Positions 24,775-33,478 of a DNA stretch of 64,000 nucleotides are shown in pieces. The stretch is taken from NCBI GenBank assembly GCA_020160755.1, contig JAIUPN010000003.1:248001-312000 (forward strand), read 5' to 3'. The position numbers were made by a program, and so were the translations under genes. Every line of letters starts with the position of its first letter. The stretch's first letter is position 1. Source of the DNA: Pseudomonadota bacterium (GTDB lineage Bacteria; Pseudomonadota; Alphaproteobacteria; Sphingomonadales; Sphingomonadaceae). Under the pieces are notes generated by a model. That model was not told where the DNA came from and ran no database searches. It was given only the letters and a program-made list of their open reading frames with translations.

Positions 24775-27453
24775 CTACCCGCTGTTCCTCAGCGCGGTCG
24801 CGATCGCGTTGATCGTCAGCTGGATGCCCTCGGCGATGCGCGGGTCGGTTTCGCCGGCGCGGTGGCGCTTCATCAGTTCGATCTGGAGCAGGTTCAGCGG
24901 CTCGATATAGGGCAGGCGCAGGCGGATCGATGCCTCGAGCGCCGGGTTGTTCTCGAGCAGGCGCGTCTGGCCGGTGATGTCGAGCAGGCCGTCATGCGCG
25001 CGGTTCCACCCGTCGCGGATGCGACCGAAAATCGCGTCATGCCCGTCGATATGCCCGGCCAGTTCGGCATAGCGCGCCGCGATCCCCATGTCGGACTTCG
25101 CGAGCACCATCTCCATATTGCCGAGCAAGGCTGCGAAGAAGGGCCAGCCTGCCGCCATGTCGGCCAGCAGCGCCTTGTCCTCGAACGTCGCGAAACCCTC
25201 ACCCGTGCCGTACCAGCCGGGCAGCATCGCGCGCGATTGCGCCCAACTGAACACCCACGGGATCGCGCGCAAATCCTCGATCGCGCTCGATTTCGTGCGG
25301 CTCGATGGCCGCGACCCGATCTTCAGCGTCGCGATCTCGGCGATCGGCGTCATCGCGCGGAAGAAATCCTTGAACGCCGGGGTGTCGTAGACGAGGCCCC
25401 GATAGGCGGCAAAGGCGCTGTCCGACAGCGCATCCATCGCCGCGGTGAAGCGCGCGCTGTCGGCGTGGCTCGTGGCTTCGGGTTCGAGGCTCGCGAGCAG
25501 GCTCGCCGACACCATCGCCTCGAGGTTCGTCGCCGCGCTCGCCGCGGTGCCATATTTCGCCGCGATCACTTCGCCCTGTTCGGTGATGCGGATGCGTCCC
25601 TGCACCGTGCCCGCGGGCTGCGCGCGGATCGCGGCAAAGGCGCTGCCGCCGCCGCGCCCGACCGCGCCGCCGCGCCCGTGGAACAATTGCATCGCGGTGT
25701 CGGCCTCCTCGAACACCGGGGTCAGCGCCTGCGACGCCTGATGCAATCCCCAGGTCGAGGTCAGGTAGCCGCCGTCCTTGTTCGAATCCGAATAGCCGAT
25801 CATCACTTCCTGATGCCCGCGCTGGCCGATCTGCGGGCCGATTTCGGGCATCGCGAAATAACGCGCCATGATCGCGGGCGCGCGGTCGAGGTCGGCGATT
25901 GTCTCGAACAAGGGCACGACCATCAGGTTCGATTCGCCCGCCGCGTCGCCGCTCCGCCACAGCCCCGCCTCGCGCGCGAGGACATGGACTTCGAGCAGGT
26001 CGGACAATTCCTGCGCCATGCTGATGATCCACTGACAGATCGCGTCCTGACCCAGCCGCGCGCGGACGTCGGCGGCGGCATGGACGATCGCGAGCTCGCC
26101 CGCGGTCTCGTCGCTCCACTGGTGCCAGGGCGCGGCAAGCGGCCGGTCGCTTTGCAATTCGGCGGTAAGCAGCGCGATGCGTTCCTCTTCACCCAGCGCC
26201 AGATAGTCGGCGCACACGCCCGATACCGACAGCAGCTCGGCGAGAACGCGTTCGTGCACCGCACTGTTCTGCCGCATGTCGAGCGTCGCGAGGTGGAATC
26301 CGAACACCTCGACCGCGCGGATCAGCCGTCCGAGCGCGCCGATGCCCGCGAACTGGCCCTTGCCGCTCGCCGACAGGCCGCCCGCAATGGTGACGAGGTC
26401 GCGCCGGAAATCGGCGGGGGTCGCATAGGGCTCGCCGGCCAGCGCCGACGGGCGCGGCGGCCTGGCACCGACGATTTGCGTATAAGTGGCGCACAGCCGC
26501 GCATAAATGCCCGACAGCGCGCGGCGATAGGGTTCGTCGCGGCGGCTCGGCGCGGTATCGCCGCTCGCCTCGGCCAGCGCCTCGACCGCTTCGGGCACCG
26601 CGGCGAGGCTCGCCGACACCGACAGCTCTGCACCGAGTCCGTGGACCGCGTCGATATAATGGCCGAGCACTGCGGCGGCGTTGCGCGCGGTCGCCATGTG
26701 CATCGTCTCGGCGGTCACGAAGGGATTGCCGTCGCGGTCGCCGCCGATCCAGCTGCCGACACGCAGGAAACTCGCAGGACGCTGCCCCAGCTCGGCTTCC
26801 CAGCGGGCGTAGAGTTTCGGCACCACGGGCAGAAAGACGTCGCGCAAATAGGTGAGCGCATTGTCGATTTCGTCGGCGACGAACAATTTCTCGGTGCGCA
26901 GCGGGCGCGTCTGCCAAAGGAGGATGATCTGCCGCCGGATCGCATCCTCGACGACATCGCCTTCGGGGGTCTCGTCGGCGCCGGCATCGCGCAGCAGCAT
27001 CAGTTCGGCGATGCGGTTCTTGTGGTCGAGCACCGATTTGCGCCGCACCTCGGTCGGGTGCGCGGTCAGCACCGGCGCGACGAGCGACGCGCCGAGCAGC
27101 GCCGCGATCGCATCGCCGTCGATCCCGTCCTCGCGCAGCTTCTCGATCGCCGCTGCGACCGTCGCTTCGGGTTCGGCGGCAACGCCCTGCCGGTCCTCGG
27201 CAAGGTTCGCGAGCATCGAGAAGAGCATGAAGCCGCGCACGAACGCGATCGTGTCGTCGAGGCTCAGCGCGTCGAGCCCCGGATCGATCGCCTCGGCTCC
27301 CGCAATCCCGCGGTGCCGGTCGACGCTCGACGAGCGGATATATTCGGTCTGCCGGAACAATTTGTCGCCGCCATAGGCGCGAATGACGTCGCCGAGAATC
27401 CGCCCCAAATAGCGGATGTCGGGATTTTGCGAGATCTGGATAGGCGGGCCCAT
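24775..27453 (-). CDS. ppc: Phosphoenolpyruvate carboxylase
   Basis: A 892-residue PEP carboxylase of normal bacterial length. The catalytic histidine motif VLTAHPTEVRRKSV is near residue 134. The second motif MIGYSDSNKDGG and the glycine loop FHGRGGAVGRGGG are intact, and the C-terminus ends in the expected LTINAIATALRNSG pattern with a terminal glycine. It carboxylates phosphoenolpyruvate to oxaloacetate, replenishing the TCA cycle; propionyl-CoA and acetyl-CoA catabolism nearby would draw on it. It is a single-gene unit, divergent from the unknown protein at 27562. Confidence 0.96.
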   Translation of the reverse strand: MGPPIQISQNPDIRYLGRILGDVIRAYGGDKLFRQTEYIRSSSVDRHRGIAGAEAIDPGLDALSLDDTIAFVRGFMLFSMLANLAEDRQGVAAEPEATVAAAIEKLREDGIDGDAIAALLGASLVAPVLTAHPTEVRRKSVLDHKNRIAELMLLRDAGADETPEGDVVEDAIRRQIILLWQTRPLRTEKLFVADEIDNALTYLRDVFLPVVPKLYARWEAELGQRPASFLRVGSWIGGDRDGNPFVTAETMHMATARNAAAVLGHYIDAVHGLGAELSVSASLAAVPEAVEALAEASGDTAPSRRDEPYRRALSGIYARLCATYTQIVGARPPRPSALAGEPYATPADFRRDLVTIAGGLSASGKGQFAGIGALGRLIRAVEVFGFHLATLDMRQNSAVHERVLAELLSVSGVCADYLALGEEERIALLTAELQSDRPLAAPWHQWSDETAGELAIVHAAADVRARLGQDAICQWIISMAQELSDLLEVHVLAREAGLWRSGDAAGESNLMVVPLFETIADLDRAPAIMARYFAMPEIGPQIGQRGHQEVMIGYSDSNKDGGYLTSTWGLHQASQALTPVFEEADTAMQLFHGRGGAVGRGGGSAFAAIRAQPAGTVQGRIRITEQGEVIAAKYGTAASAATNLEAMVSASLLASLEPEATSHADSARFTAAMDALSDSAFAAYRGLVYDTPAFKDFFRAMTPIAEIATLKIGSRPSSRTKSSAIEDLRAIPWVFSWAQSRAMLPGWYGTGEGFATFEDKALLADMAAGWPFFAALLGNMEMVLAKSDMGIAARYAELAGHIDGHDAIFGRIRDGWNRAHDGLLDITGQTRLLENNPALEASIRLRLPYIEPLNLLQIELMKRHRAGETDPRIAEGIQLTINAIATALRNSG

Positions 27454-27561
27454 GCGCCGGATTGCTGCACCTGCGAAGGCGCAGCGTCAAGCCGCGCATA
27501 GCTATGCTTTTGTTACGCGAGTGTTAAAGCTATTGAAATCGCTTGGCGCCGAGGGAGGGGC

Positions 27562-28122
27562 ATGAAGCAACGAAACGCCATGATCGCCGCGTGGGTGGCT
27601 ATGCTGATTGCGATCGGAATAGCCCTCTCATTGACGGCCACGAGCGCTGGTCCTGCAAACGAGGCTATGGCCGATGCGATGGGCAAGGTTCGCGGGACGA
27701 CGACGGCAATACGTCCATGGCCGGAGGCGACCGAAGTGCGCCTGTTTGTCGAGGATTTGTCTTATGACGAGCGTCAGCGAACCGGCGTTTCGATGTCCAA
27801 TCCCAAGGGGGTGGTATTAAACGCAGTACAACGCGCCACGCTGGACAAGTCGGTAACGCTATATCGGATGACCCCCGAGGAATATGAGAATGCGGCATAT
27901 GCCGCGTGCTTCATTCCACATCATTTCTTCCGCTACTATGACAGCAACGGTCGGCAATTGGGCGAACTGGCAGTCTGCTATTGCTGTCGCGGCATCGGTT
28001 TACCGACGACGTTTCGAGAAATTCGAGATGATGAGGAGTGGCAGTTCGACTTTGAAGCCGTCAAAACGATGTTGGAGGGAATGAACATTCCCACCAACAT
28101 CCATTGCGGCCCTGACGCCTAA
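27562..28122 (+). CDS. Membrane-anchored protein of unknown function with a cysteine-rich motif
   Basis: A 186-residue protein with one N-terminal membrane or signal segment (about residues 7-27). The soluble part has a cysteine-containing core: C116 in AACFIPHHFFRYYD, then C139, C141 and C142 in LAVCYCCRG, and C182 near the end. This C...CxCC layout with two adjacent histidines could hold a metal or disulphides. The family looks like uncharacterised proteins with a CFxPxHxF plus CFxC pattern, but I can assign no function. Base composition is visibly less GC-rich than its neighbours, which hints at separate ancestry. GAGGGAGGG precedes the ATG. Confidence 0.72.
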   Translation: MKQRNAMIAAWVAMLIAIGIALSLTATSAGPANEAMADAMGKVRGTTTAIRPWPEATEVRLFVEDLSYDERQRTGVSMSNPKGVVLNAVQRATLDKSVTLYRMTPEEYENAAYAACFIPHHFFRYYDSNGRQLGELAVCYCCRGIGLPTTFREIRDDEEWQFDFEAVKTMLEGMNIPTNIHCGPDA

Positions 28123-28547
28123 CGCGTCTTCACCATCACCAGCGTGCCCATGTCGATCCGCGGGCGGCCGTCGAAAGTCACGCCATTATGCGTATCGGTG
28201 ATGAACATCAGTTTCCCCGACGCGTCGGTGATGCGCGCCGAGACCGAATAGCGGCCGCGCGGGTCGATCTTCCGCTCGTCGACGGTCAGCGAAAAGGCGA
28301 AGGGCACCTGTCGGCCGTCGGCGGTGAACGACTGCTGCGCGATCGTTTTCGACGGCGCGTCCATCAGGCTGACGTCGGCCAGTGTGACCTCGACCTGTGC
28401 GGTCGGCGGCAACGCCATGCGCTCGCGATAGGTGATGTTGCCGGTGACCGAGACGGGCTGTTCCGACGGCGGCATGATCGTCGCACAGGCGGCGAGCAGG
28501 GGCGCGGCGATCGCGCCAACGGCGAGCATACGGGTGATGCGAACCAT
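28119..28547 (-). CDS. YbaY family lipoprotein
   Basis: A 142-residue lipoprotein. The lipobox LAAC is near residue 21. The body matches the YbaY/type III secretion pilotin-associated pattern: VTGNITYRERMALPPTAQVE, VTLADVSL, then PFAFSLTVDERKIDPRGRYSV and FITDT. Homologues are outer-membrane-facing lipoproteins of unclear role that bind in the periplasm. The start at 28547 has TAGGAG upstream. The stop overlaps the convergent upstream gene by 4 bases. Confidence 0.82.
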   Translation of the reverse strand: MVRITRMLAVGAIAAPLLAACATIMPPSEQPVSVTGNITYRERMALPPTAQVEVTLADVSLMDAPSKTIAQQSFTADGRQVPFAFSLTVDERKIDPRGRYSVSARITDASGKLMFITDTHNGVTFDGRPRIDMGTLVMVKTR

Positions 28548-28629
28548 GATGTTTCTCCTATTTTCGATGGTTGGCGGCCGCCTAGTCCCATCGACGTGAA
28601 CCCATGCTGTCCCGATCGTTGTGCGGCCG

Positions 28630-29196
28630 TCAGCCTTCCAGTTCAACGTCCCAATAGAGCCAGTCGATCCAGCTCGTGTGCAGATAATTGGGCGGAAAGG
28701 CGCGGCCATTGTCCTGCAACTGCCAGCTCGTCGGGCGCCAGGGCTGGCGATAGAGCGGCATATGCGCCTGTTGCGGCGTGCGGCCGCCCTTTTTCAGGTT
28801 GCACGGCGCACAGGCGGTCGCGACATTTTCCCATGTCGTGCGTCCGCCGAGCCGGCGCGGCACGACATGGTCGAAGGTCAGATCCTTGCCCGATCCGCAA
28901 TATTGGCACGCGAAACGGTCGCGCAGGAACAGGTTGAAGCGCGTGAAGGCGGGATGTTCCGATGGCTTCACATATTGGCGCAGCGCAATCACGCTCGGGA
29001 TCGGCATCGTCCGTGTCGGCGAATGGATTTCGCGCTCGTAATTTTCGACGATGGTGACGCGGTCGAGGAAGACCGCCTTGACCGCAGTCTGCCAGGGCCA
29101 GAGGCTCAGCGGATAATAGCTCAGCGGGGTATAGTCGGCGTTGAGAACGAGCGCCGGACAGCTATCGGGATGTCGGGCAAGATCGGGATGGAACAT
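28630..29196 (-). CDS. HNH endonuclease family protein
   Basis: A 188-residue protein with an HNH domain in its C-terminal half. The zinc and active-site pattern is CQYCGSGKDLTFDHVVPRR, then GGRTTWENVATACAPCNLKK, with two CxxC pairs and the DH dyad. The N-terminal half (ALVLNADYTPLSYYPLSLWP) is shared by a widespread chromosomal group whose role is unknown and which is not tied to a restriction system here. The ATG at 29196 matches the family N-terminus, but a GTG at 29241 with GGGAGG just before it is an alternative. No homing-element or phage context is seen. Confidence 0.85.
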   Translation of the reverse strand: MFHPDLARHPDSCPALVLNADYTPLSYYPLSLWPWQTAVKAVFLDRVTIVENYEREIHSPTRTMPIPSVIALRQYVKPSEHPAFTRFNLFLRDRFACQYCGSGKDLTFDHVVPRRLGGRTTWENVATACAPCNLKKGGRTPQQAHMPLYRQPWRPTSWQLQDNGRAFPPNYLHTSWIDWLYWDVELEG

Positions 29197-29367
29197 GGCT
29201 AGATAACGCTGCCCCCATTGTTTCACGGGATAGCGCGCCACTGCCTCCCGCGCGTGACACCATCATTACATGCCCTATCAGATTCTGACGTCAAGGGGGC
29301 TTCTGCCCGCAAGATATGGAATGATTCACTTTGACTCGGCACAGCATATGGATTCAGGAGGGCGCCA

Positions 29368-30219
29368 ATGCTGACACGTTTCGCCCCCAGCCCGACCGGC
29401 GAGCTTCATCTGGGCCATGCGTACAGCGCGGTGCTGGCACATGAGGCTGCGCGCGCGGCGGAAGGGCGCTTTCTTGTCCGGCTCGACGATATCGACGGCA
29501 GCCGCTCGCGTGAGGAATATGTCGCGGCGTCGCTCGCCGATCTCGCGTGGCTCGGAATTGCGTGGGATGGCGAGCCGGCGCGCCAGTCGGCGCGGCTCGG
29601 CGACTATGCCGCCGCGCTCGAAACGCTGCGCGACCGCGGGCTTGTCTACCCCTGTTTCTGCACCCGCGCCGATATCGCGGCGAGCCTGTCCGCGCCGCAC
29701 GGGCCGTCCGGTGCGATCTATCCGGGTACCTGTCGTCATCTTTCCGACGCCGAACGCGCGCGCCGCATCGGCGCCGAGTTGCATTGCTGGCGTCTCGACA
29801 CGGCGCGCTCGCTCGCCGAGGCTGGCGAATTGATGTGGGAAGAAGTGGGGCAGGGGCGGCGCGTCGCCGACCCGCTCGCGCATGGCGATATCGTCCTCGC
29901 GCGCAAGGACGCGCCCGCCAGCTATCATCTCGCGAGCACGCTCGACGACGCGATGATGGGGGTCACGCACGTCATCCGCGGCGCCGACCTCATCGCCTCG
30001 ACCGATGTCCACCGGCTGCTTCAGGCGCTGCTCGGCCTGCCGACGCCGCTCTATCGTCATCACGCGCTCGTTTGTGGCCCCGACGGCAAAAGGCTGGCGA
30101 AACGCGACGCGGCGGCGTCGCTCGCCTCGCTACGCGCTTGCGGACAGGACGGCCACGCGCTCGCCGCCGATTTGGCGGCCGACCGGCTTCCCGCTGGCTA
30201 TTCGCTGCAAAATCCCTAA
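29368..30219 (+). CDS. gluQ: tRNA glutamyl-Q(34) synthetase
   Basis: A 283-residue shortened glutamyl-tRNA-synthetase-like protein without the anticodon-binding domain. The HIGH-type motif is HLGH at residues 14-17 and the KMSKS-like motif is KRLAKRD. The zinc cysteines are in PCFCTR and PGTCR. GluQRS attaches glutamate to the queuosine base at position 34 of tRNA-Asp. A queuosine-precursor transporter is encoded 8 kb away (38062). The HIG1-type gene follows 10 bases after the stop, and the adenosyltransferase after that, suggesting one transcript. Confidence 0.9.
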   Translation: MLTRFAPSPTGELHLGHAYSAVLAHEAARAAEGRFLVRLDDIDGSRSREEYVAASLADLAWLGIAWDGEPARQSARLGDYAAALETLRDRGLVYPCFCTRADIAASLSAPHGPSGAIYPGTCRHLSDAERARRIGAELHCWRLDTARSLAEAGELMWEEVGQGRRVADPLAHGDIVLARKDAPASYHLASTLDDAMMGVTHVIRGADLIASTDVHRLLQALLGLPTPLYRHHALVCGPDGKRLAKRDAAASLASLRACGQDGHALAADLAADRLPAGYSLQNP

Positions 30220-30229
30220 ATTAGGACGC

Positions 30230-30454
30230 ATGGAAATCCTGCTCATCCTTGGCGTCGTGATCGCCGCCGGCTTCGTCCTTTTCTCGCTCGCGCGCGGGCT
30301 CTTCTATTTCTCGCAAGGCCACCGCGCCCAGATGGACGGCACCGCCCGGGAGAATCAGGTGATGCAGAACAAGATGATGATGGCGCGTGTGAAATGGCAG
30401 GCGATCACCATCATCCTGCTCGTGCTGATCGGCCTCTTCGCCGCGGGCAAATAA
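30230..30454 (+). CDS. HIG1 domain twin-transmembrane protein
   Basis: A 74-residue protein with two membrane segments (about residues 2-20 and 55-71). Between them is a polar loop carrying the HIG1-type pattern FSQGHRAQMDGTARENQVMQNKMMMARVKWQ (split: GHRAQMDG, then QNKMMMARVKWQ). HIG1-domain proteins occur in alphaproteobacteria and mitochondria, where relatives associate with respiratory complexes III and IV. Its role here is untested. TTAGGA precedes the ATG. It lies between gluQ and the cobalamin adenosyltransferase with gaps of about 10 bases. Confidence 0.82.
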   Translation: MEILLILGVVIAAGFVLFSLARGLFYFSQGHRAQMDGTARENQVMQNKMMMARVKWQAITIILLVLIGLFAAGK

Positions 30455-30464
30455 AGGCCGGGTC

Positions 30465-31046
30465 ATGGTCAAGCTCAACAAGATCTACACCCGCACCGGC
30501 GATGACGGCACCACCGGACTCGTCGACGGTTCGCGCATCGCAAAGTCCGACGCGCTGATGGCGGCGATCGGCGATGTCGACGAAGCGAACAGCGCGATCG
30601 GGATTGCCGCCGCCGTGCTCGACCCGAAAAGCGACGAAGCCGCGATGCTGTCGCGGATCCAGAACGAGCTCTTCGACCTCGGCGCCGACCTTGCGACCCC
30701 GCCCGACATCCAGTTCGGATTCGGTCCGCATGACATGGCGCTGCGCATCGTGCCGAGCCAGATTGCGCGGCTCGAGGACGAGATCGACGGCATGAATGAT
30801 GCGCTCGAAGCGTTGCGGAGCTTTATCCTCCCCGGCGGCACCGAAGCGGCGGCGCGGCTCCACCTCGCGCGTGCGGTGACGCGCCGCGCCGAACGCGCCG
30901 CCGTGGCGGCGGGTGCTGCGCGCGATCTCAATCCGCTTGCACTCAATTACCTCAACCGCCTGTCGGACCATCTTTTCGTACTGACGCGGCACATCAACGC
31001 CGCGGCGGGCGGCGACATATTGTGGAAACCCGGCGCGACGCGCTGA
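30465..31046 (+). CDS. Cob(I)yrinic acid a,c-diamide adenosyltransferase, PduO type
   Basis: A 193-residue PduO-family ATP:cob(I)alamin adenosyltransferase. The ATP-binding N-terminus is YTRTGDDGTTGLVDGSR, and the C-terminal helices carry AVTRRAERAAVA and LNYLNRLSDHLFVLTRHIN with the family arginine and asparagine. It makes adenosylcobalamin, the cofactor of methylmalonyl-CoA mutase. That mutase would process the propionyl-CoA produced by the valine pathway at the left of this window. No cobalamin riboswitch was seen upstream. A GTTC-N7-GTTC motif lies just after it, before egtB. Confidence 0.9.
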   Translation: MVKLNKIYTRTGDDGTTGLVDGSRIAKSDALMAAIGDVDEANSAIGIAAAVLDPKSDEAAMLSRIQNELFDLGADLATPPDIQFGFGPHDMALRIVPSQIARLEDEIDGMNDALEALRSFILPGGTEAAARLHLARAVTRRAERAAVAAGAARDLNPLALNYLNRLSDHLFVLTRHINAAAGGDILWKPGATR

Positions 31047-31064
31047 TCGGCTGAGGGGATGAAT

Positions 31065-31079
31065 GTTCCCTAAATGTTC
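31065..31079. promoter_or_regulatory. LexA-box-like direct repeat GTTC-N7-GTTC upstream of egtB
   Basis: GTTC CCTAAAT GTTC matches exactly the alphaproteobacterial SOS box consensus GTTC-N7-GTTC. It sits 75 bases upstream of the egtB start. A match to an 8-base pattern is expected about twice by chance in 64 kb on both strands, so this is suggestive only. Confidence 0.3.
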
Positions 31080-31154
31080 TAGACATTCCATCGCGCTGTA
31101 ACCATAATCGGCTCCAACGCGAAACCGAATCGTACCTCGGGGGATTGTCTCACC

Positions 31155-32420
31155 ATGGCCAGCCGCACCGATGCTTCGCCGATCACCGACACGCCGGAGA
31201 GCCTCACAAGGCGCTTCGCCGCGACCCGCCGGCTGTCGCTCGATCTCGTTGCGACCCTTTCCGATGCCGACGCGAGCGCGCAGTCGATGCCCGACGCGTC
31301 GCCCGCCAAATGGCACCTCGCGCACACGAGCTGGTTCTTCGAAACCTTCATCCTGCGCGACCATGTCGCGGGCTATCGCCTCTTCGACGAGCGCTATCCC
31401 TTTCTTTTTAACAGCTATTATGAGGCAGAGGGGCCGCGCCACGCGCGTCCGCACCGCGGCCTCCTGACGCGTCCGTCGCTTGACGAGGTGGGCATCTGGC
31501 GCGCGCATGTCGACGCCGTGGTGCAAAGCGCACTGCCCGACCTCCCGGCCAGAGCACGGGCGCTGGTCGAACTCGGCATCCATCACGAGCAACAGCATCA
31601 GGAATTGCTCCTCACCGACATCAAGCATCTCTTCGCGCAAAACCCGCTCGGACCCGCCGCGTGGGAAATGCGAATCGCGCGTGAAGCCCGGCAGGTTTCT
31701 GCGATGAAATGGGTGAAGGGTGCCGAGGGAGTGGTGTCGGTCGGGCATGACGGCGCCGGCTTCATGTTCGACTGCGAAGGCCCGCGGCACGAGGTGCTTC
31801 TGACCCCGCACGCGCTCGCCAGCCGCCCGGTGAGCAATGGCGAATGGCAGGAATTCATCGCTGACGGCGGCTATCACACGCCGTCGCTCTGGCTCAGCGA
31901 CGGTTGGACATGGGTGCAGGCTGAGGATGTTGGAGGCCCTGCCTATTGGGACGGCGATCGCCAGTTTACGCTCGCCGGTTGGCAGGACATCGATCCCGCC
32001 GCGCCGGTCACGCACATCAGCTTCTTCGAAGCCGACGCTTTCGCGAGCTGGGCTGGCGCGCGCCTGCCGACCGAGTTTGAATGGGAAGCTGCCGCGGCGG
32101 CTTTCGACCCGCATGGCGGGCAGCAGCTCGACACGGCGGGGCCGGTGCAACCGGCTGCGCGCACCGATGGCGCCGACCTTGAACAGATGTTCGGCGGCGT
32201 CTGGGAATGGACCGGCAGCGCTTATCGTCCCTATCCGCGCTTCCGCGCGGCGCCGGGCGCGGTCGGCGAATATAACGGCAAGTTCATGAGCGGCCAGTTC
32301 GTGCTGCGCGGCGGCAGCTGCGCCACTCCGCGCGGCCATCTGCGCGCCTCCTACCGCAACTTCTTTTACCCCCACCAGCGCTGGCAGTTTACCGGCGTGC
32401 GGCTCGCGAAGGATCTTTGA
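31155..32420 (+). CDS. egtB: Ergothioneine biosynthesis protein EgtB (hercynine oxygenase)
   Basis: A 421-residue protein with an N-terminal DinB-like iron-binding domain and a C-terminal FGE-sulfatase (formylglycine-generating-enzyme-like) domain. Candidate iron ligands are H54 or H57 in KWHLAHTSW and H144/H148 in IHHEQQHQE. The C-terminal domain has FSASWAGARLPTEFEWEAA-type sequence and GGVWEWTGSAY, with the LRGGSCATPRGHLRASYRN ending. It joins a sulphur donor (cysteine or gamma-glutamylcysteine) to hercynine using O2. egtD follows after one base. The Shine-Dalgarno is weak (GGGGGA, somewhat distant). No egtC or egtE lies beside it. Confidence 0.92.
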   Translation: MASRTDASPITDTPESLTRRFAATRRLSLDLVATLSDADASAQSMPDASPAKWHLAHTSWFFETFILRDHVAGYRLFDERYPFLFNSYYEAEGPRHARPHRGLLTRPSLDEVGIWRAHVDAVVQSALPDLPARARALVELGIHHEQQHQELLLTDIKHLFAQNPLGPAAWEMRIAREARQVSAMKWVKGAEGVVSVGHDGAGFMFDCEGPRHEVLLTPHALASRPVSNGEWQEFIADGGYHTPSLWLSDGWTWVQAEDVGGPAYWDGDRQFTLAGWQDIDPAAPVTHISFFEADAFASWAGARLPTEFEWEAAAAAFDPHGGQQLDTAGPVQPAARTDGADLEQMFGGVWEWTGSAYRPYPRFRAAPGAVGEYNGKFMSGQFVLRGGSCATPRGHLRASYRNFFYPHQRWQFTGVRLAKDL

Positions 32421-32421
32421 C

Positions 32422-33408
32422 ATGGGCGTCGTGCGTCAACTTCGGCAGATTTCCGCAGATGATGCGGGGGTCGACATTGCCTTTCGCGCGGACGTCCATG
32501 CCGGGCTGACGCAGCAACAAAAGGCGATTCCGGCGCGCTGGTTCTATGACGCGACCGGATCGGCGCTGTTCGAGGACATCACCGCGCTCCCCGAATATTA
32601 TCCGACGCGCAGCGAAACCGACCTGCTCACCCGCCACGCAGCCGACATGGCGGCGGCGATCGGGCCGGGCCGCGCGGTGATCGAACTCGGGTCGGGCAGC
32701 TCGACCAAGACGCCGCTGCTGCTCGATGCGATCGTGCCGGCCGCCTATGTGCCCGTCGATATCTCGGGCGATTTCCTGCGCGACAGCGCGCGGGCGCTCG
32801 CGGCGCGCTTTCCGGGACTCCCCATTTATCCGGTCGAGGCCGATTTTACCCAGCGCGTCACCTTGCCCGACGAAATTGCCGACCTGCCCAAGCTCGGCTT
32901 TTTTCCGGGCAGCACGATCGGCAATATGGTCGCGCGCACCGCGGTCGACCTCTTGCGCAACTGGCGCTGTGCGCTCGGCGAAGGCGCGCTCCTGCTGATC
33001 GGGATCGACCGGATCAAGGATGTCGCGACGCTCGAGCTCGCTTATGACGACCCTGCCGGGGTGACCGCGGCGTTCAACCTCAACCTGCTCGAACGCATAA
33101 ACCGCGAGCTGGACGGCGATATTCCGGTCGAGAATTTCACCCATCGCGCGATCTGGGACGATATTCACGCGCGCATCGAAATGCACCTCGTTGCCGCGTG
33201 CGACATGGACTTCGCCGTCGACGGCCGGGTGTATCATATGGCTGCGGGTGAGACGATCCACAGCGAGAATAGCCACAAATATGGCGCGCGCGATGCCAAC
33301 CTGCTTTTGCGTGCATCGGGCTGGACCCCCATCGCGACGTGGGACGACGCCGATCCCGCCTTCGCGCTGATCCTCGCCGAATCGACCGCGTTCCGTTCCG
33401 CCCCCTGA
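32422..33408 (+). CDS. egtD: L-histidine N(alpha)-methyltransferase EgtD
   Basis: A 328-residue SAM-dependent methyltransferase of the EgtD family. WFYDATGSALFEDITALPEY and YPTRSETDLL at residues 40-67 are diagnostic. The SAM motif is ELGSGSSTKT at about 88-97. FFPGSTIGN and the C-terminal GETIHSENSHKY complete the pattern. It converts histidine to hercynine (N,N,N-trimethylhistidine), the substrate of EgtB, in the cytoplasm. With egtB it forms a two-gene ergothioneine unit with a one-base gap. The product is a thiol antioxidant. Confidence 0.94.
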   Translation: MGVVRQLRQISADDAGVDIAFRADVHAGLTQQQKAIPARWFYDATGSALFEDITALPEYYPTRSETDLLTRHAADMAAAIGPGRAVIELGSGSSTKTPLLLDAIVPAAYVPVDISGDFLRDSARALAARFPGLPIYPVEADFTQRVTLPDEIADLPKLGFFPGSTIGNMVARTAVDLLRNWRCALGEGALLLIGIDRIKDVATLELAYDDPAGVTAAFNLNLLERINRELDGDIPVENFTHRAIWDDIHARIEMHLVAACDMDFAVDGRVYHMAAGETIHSENSHKYGARDANLLLRASGWTPIATWDDADPAFALILAESTAFRSAP

Positions 33409-33478
33409 TGCTCCATACTTGACGCGCGGGACCGACGCCGTAGGGGCACAGGCACGGTTTCCAGCGAAAGGACAGCAT

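Noticed and set aside
24862..27501. An 879-codon open frame antisense to ppc
   Set aside because: PEP carboxylase motifs are complete on the other strand; the antisense product is low-complexity and charged.
28630..29196. HNH protein as part of a restriction or homing system
   Set aside because: No methyltransferase, intron or phage gene adjoins it; it belongs to a widespread chromosomal HNH group.
30455..30465. Cobalamin riboswitch upstream of the adenosyltransferase
   Set aside because: Only about 10 bases separate the genes and no B12-box sequence is visible nearby.
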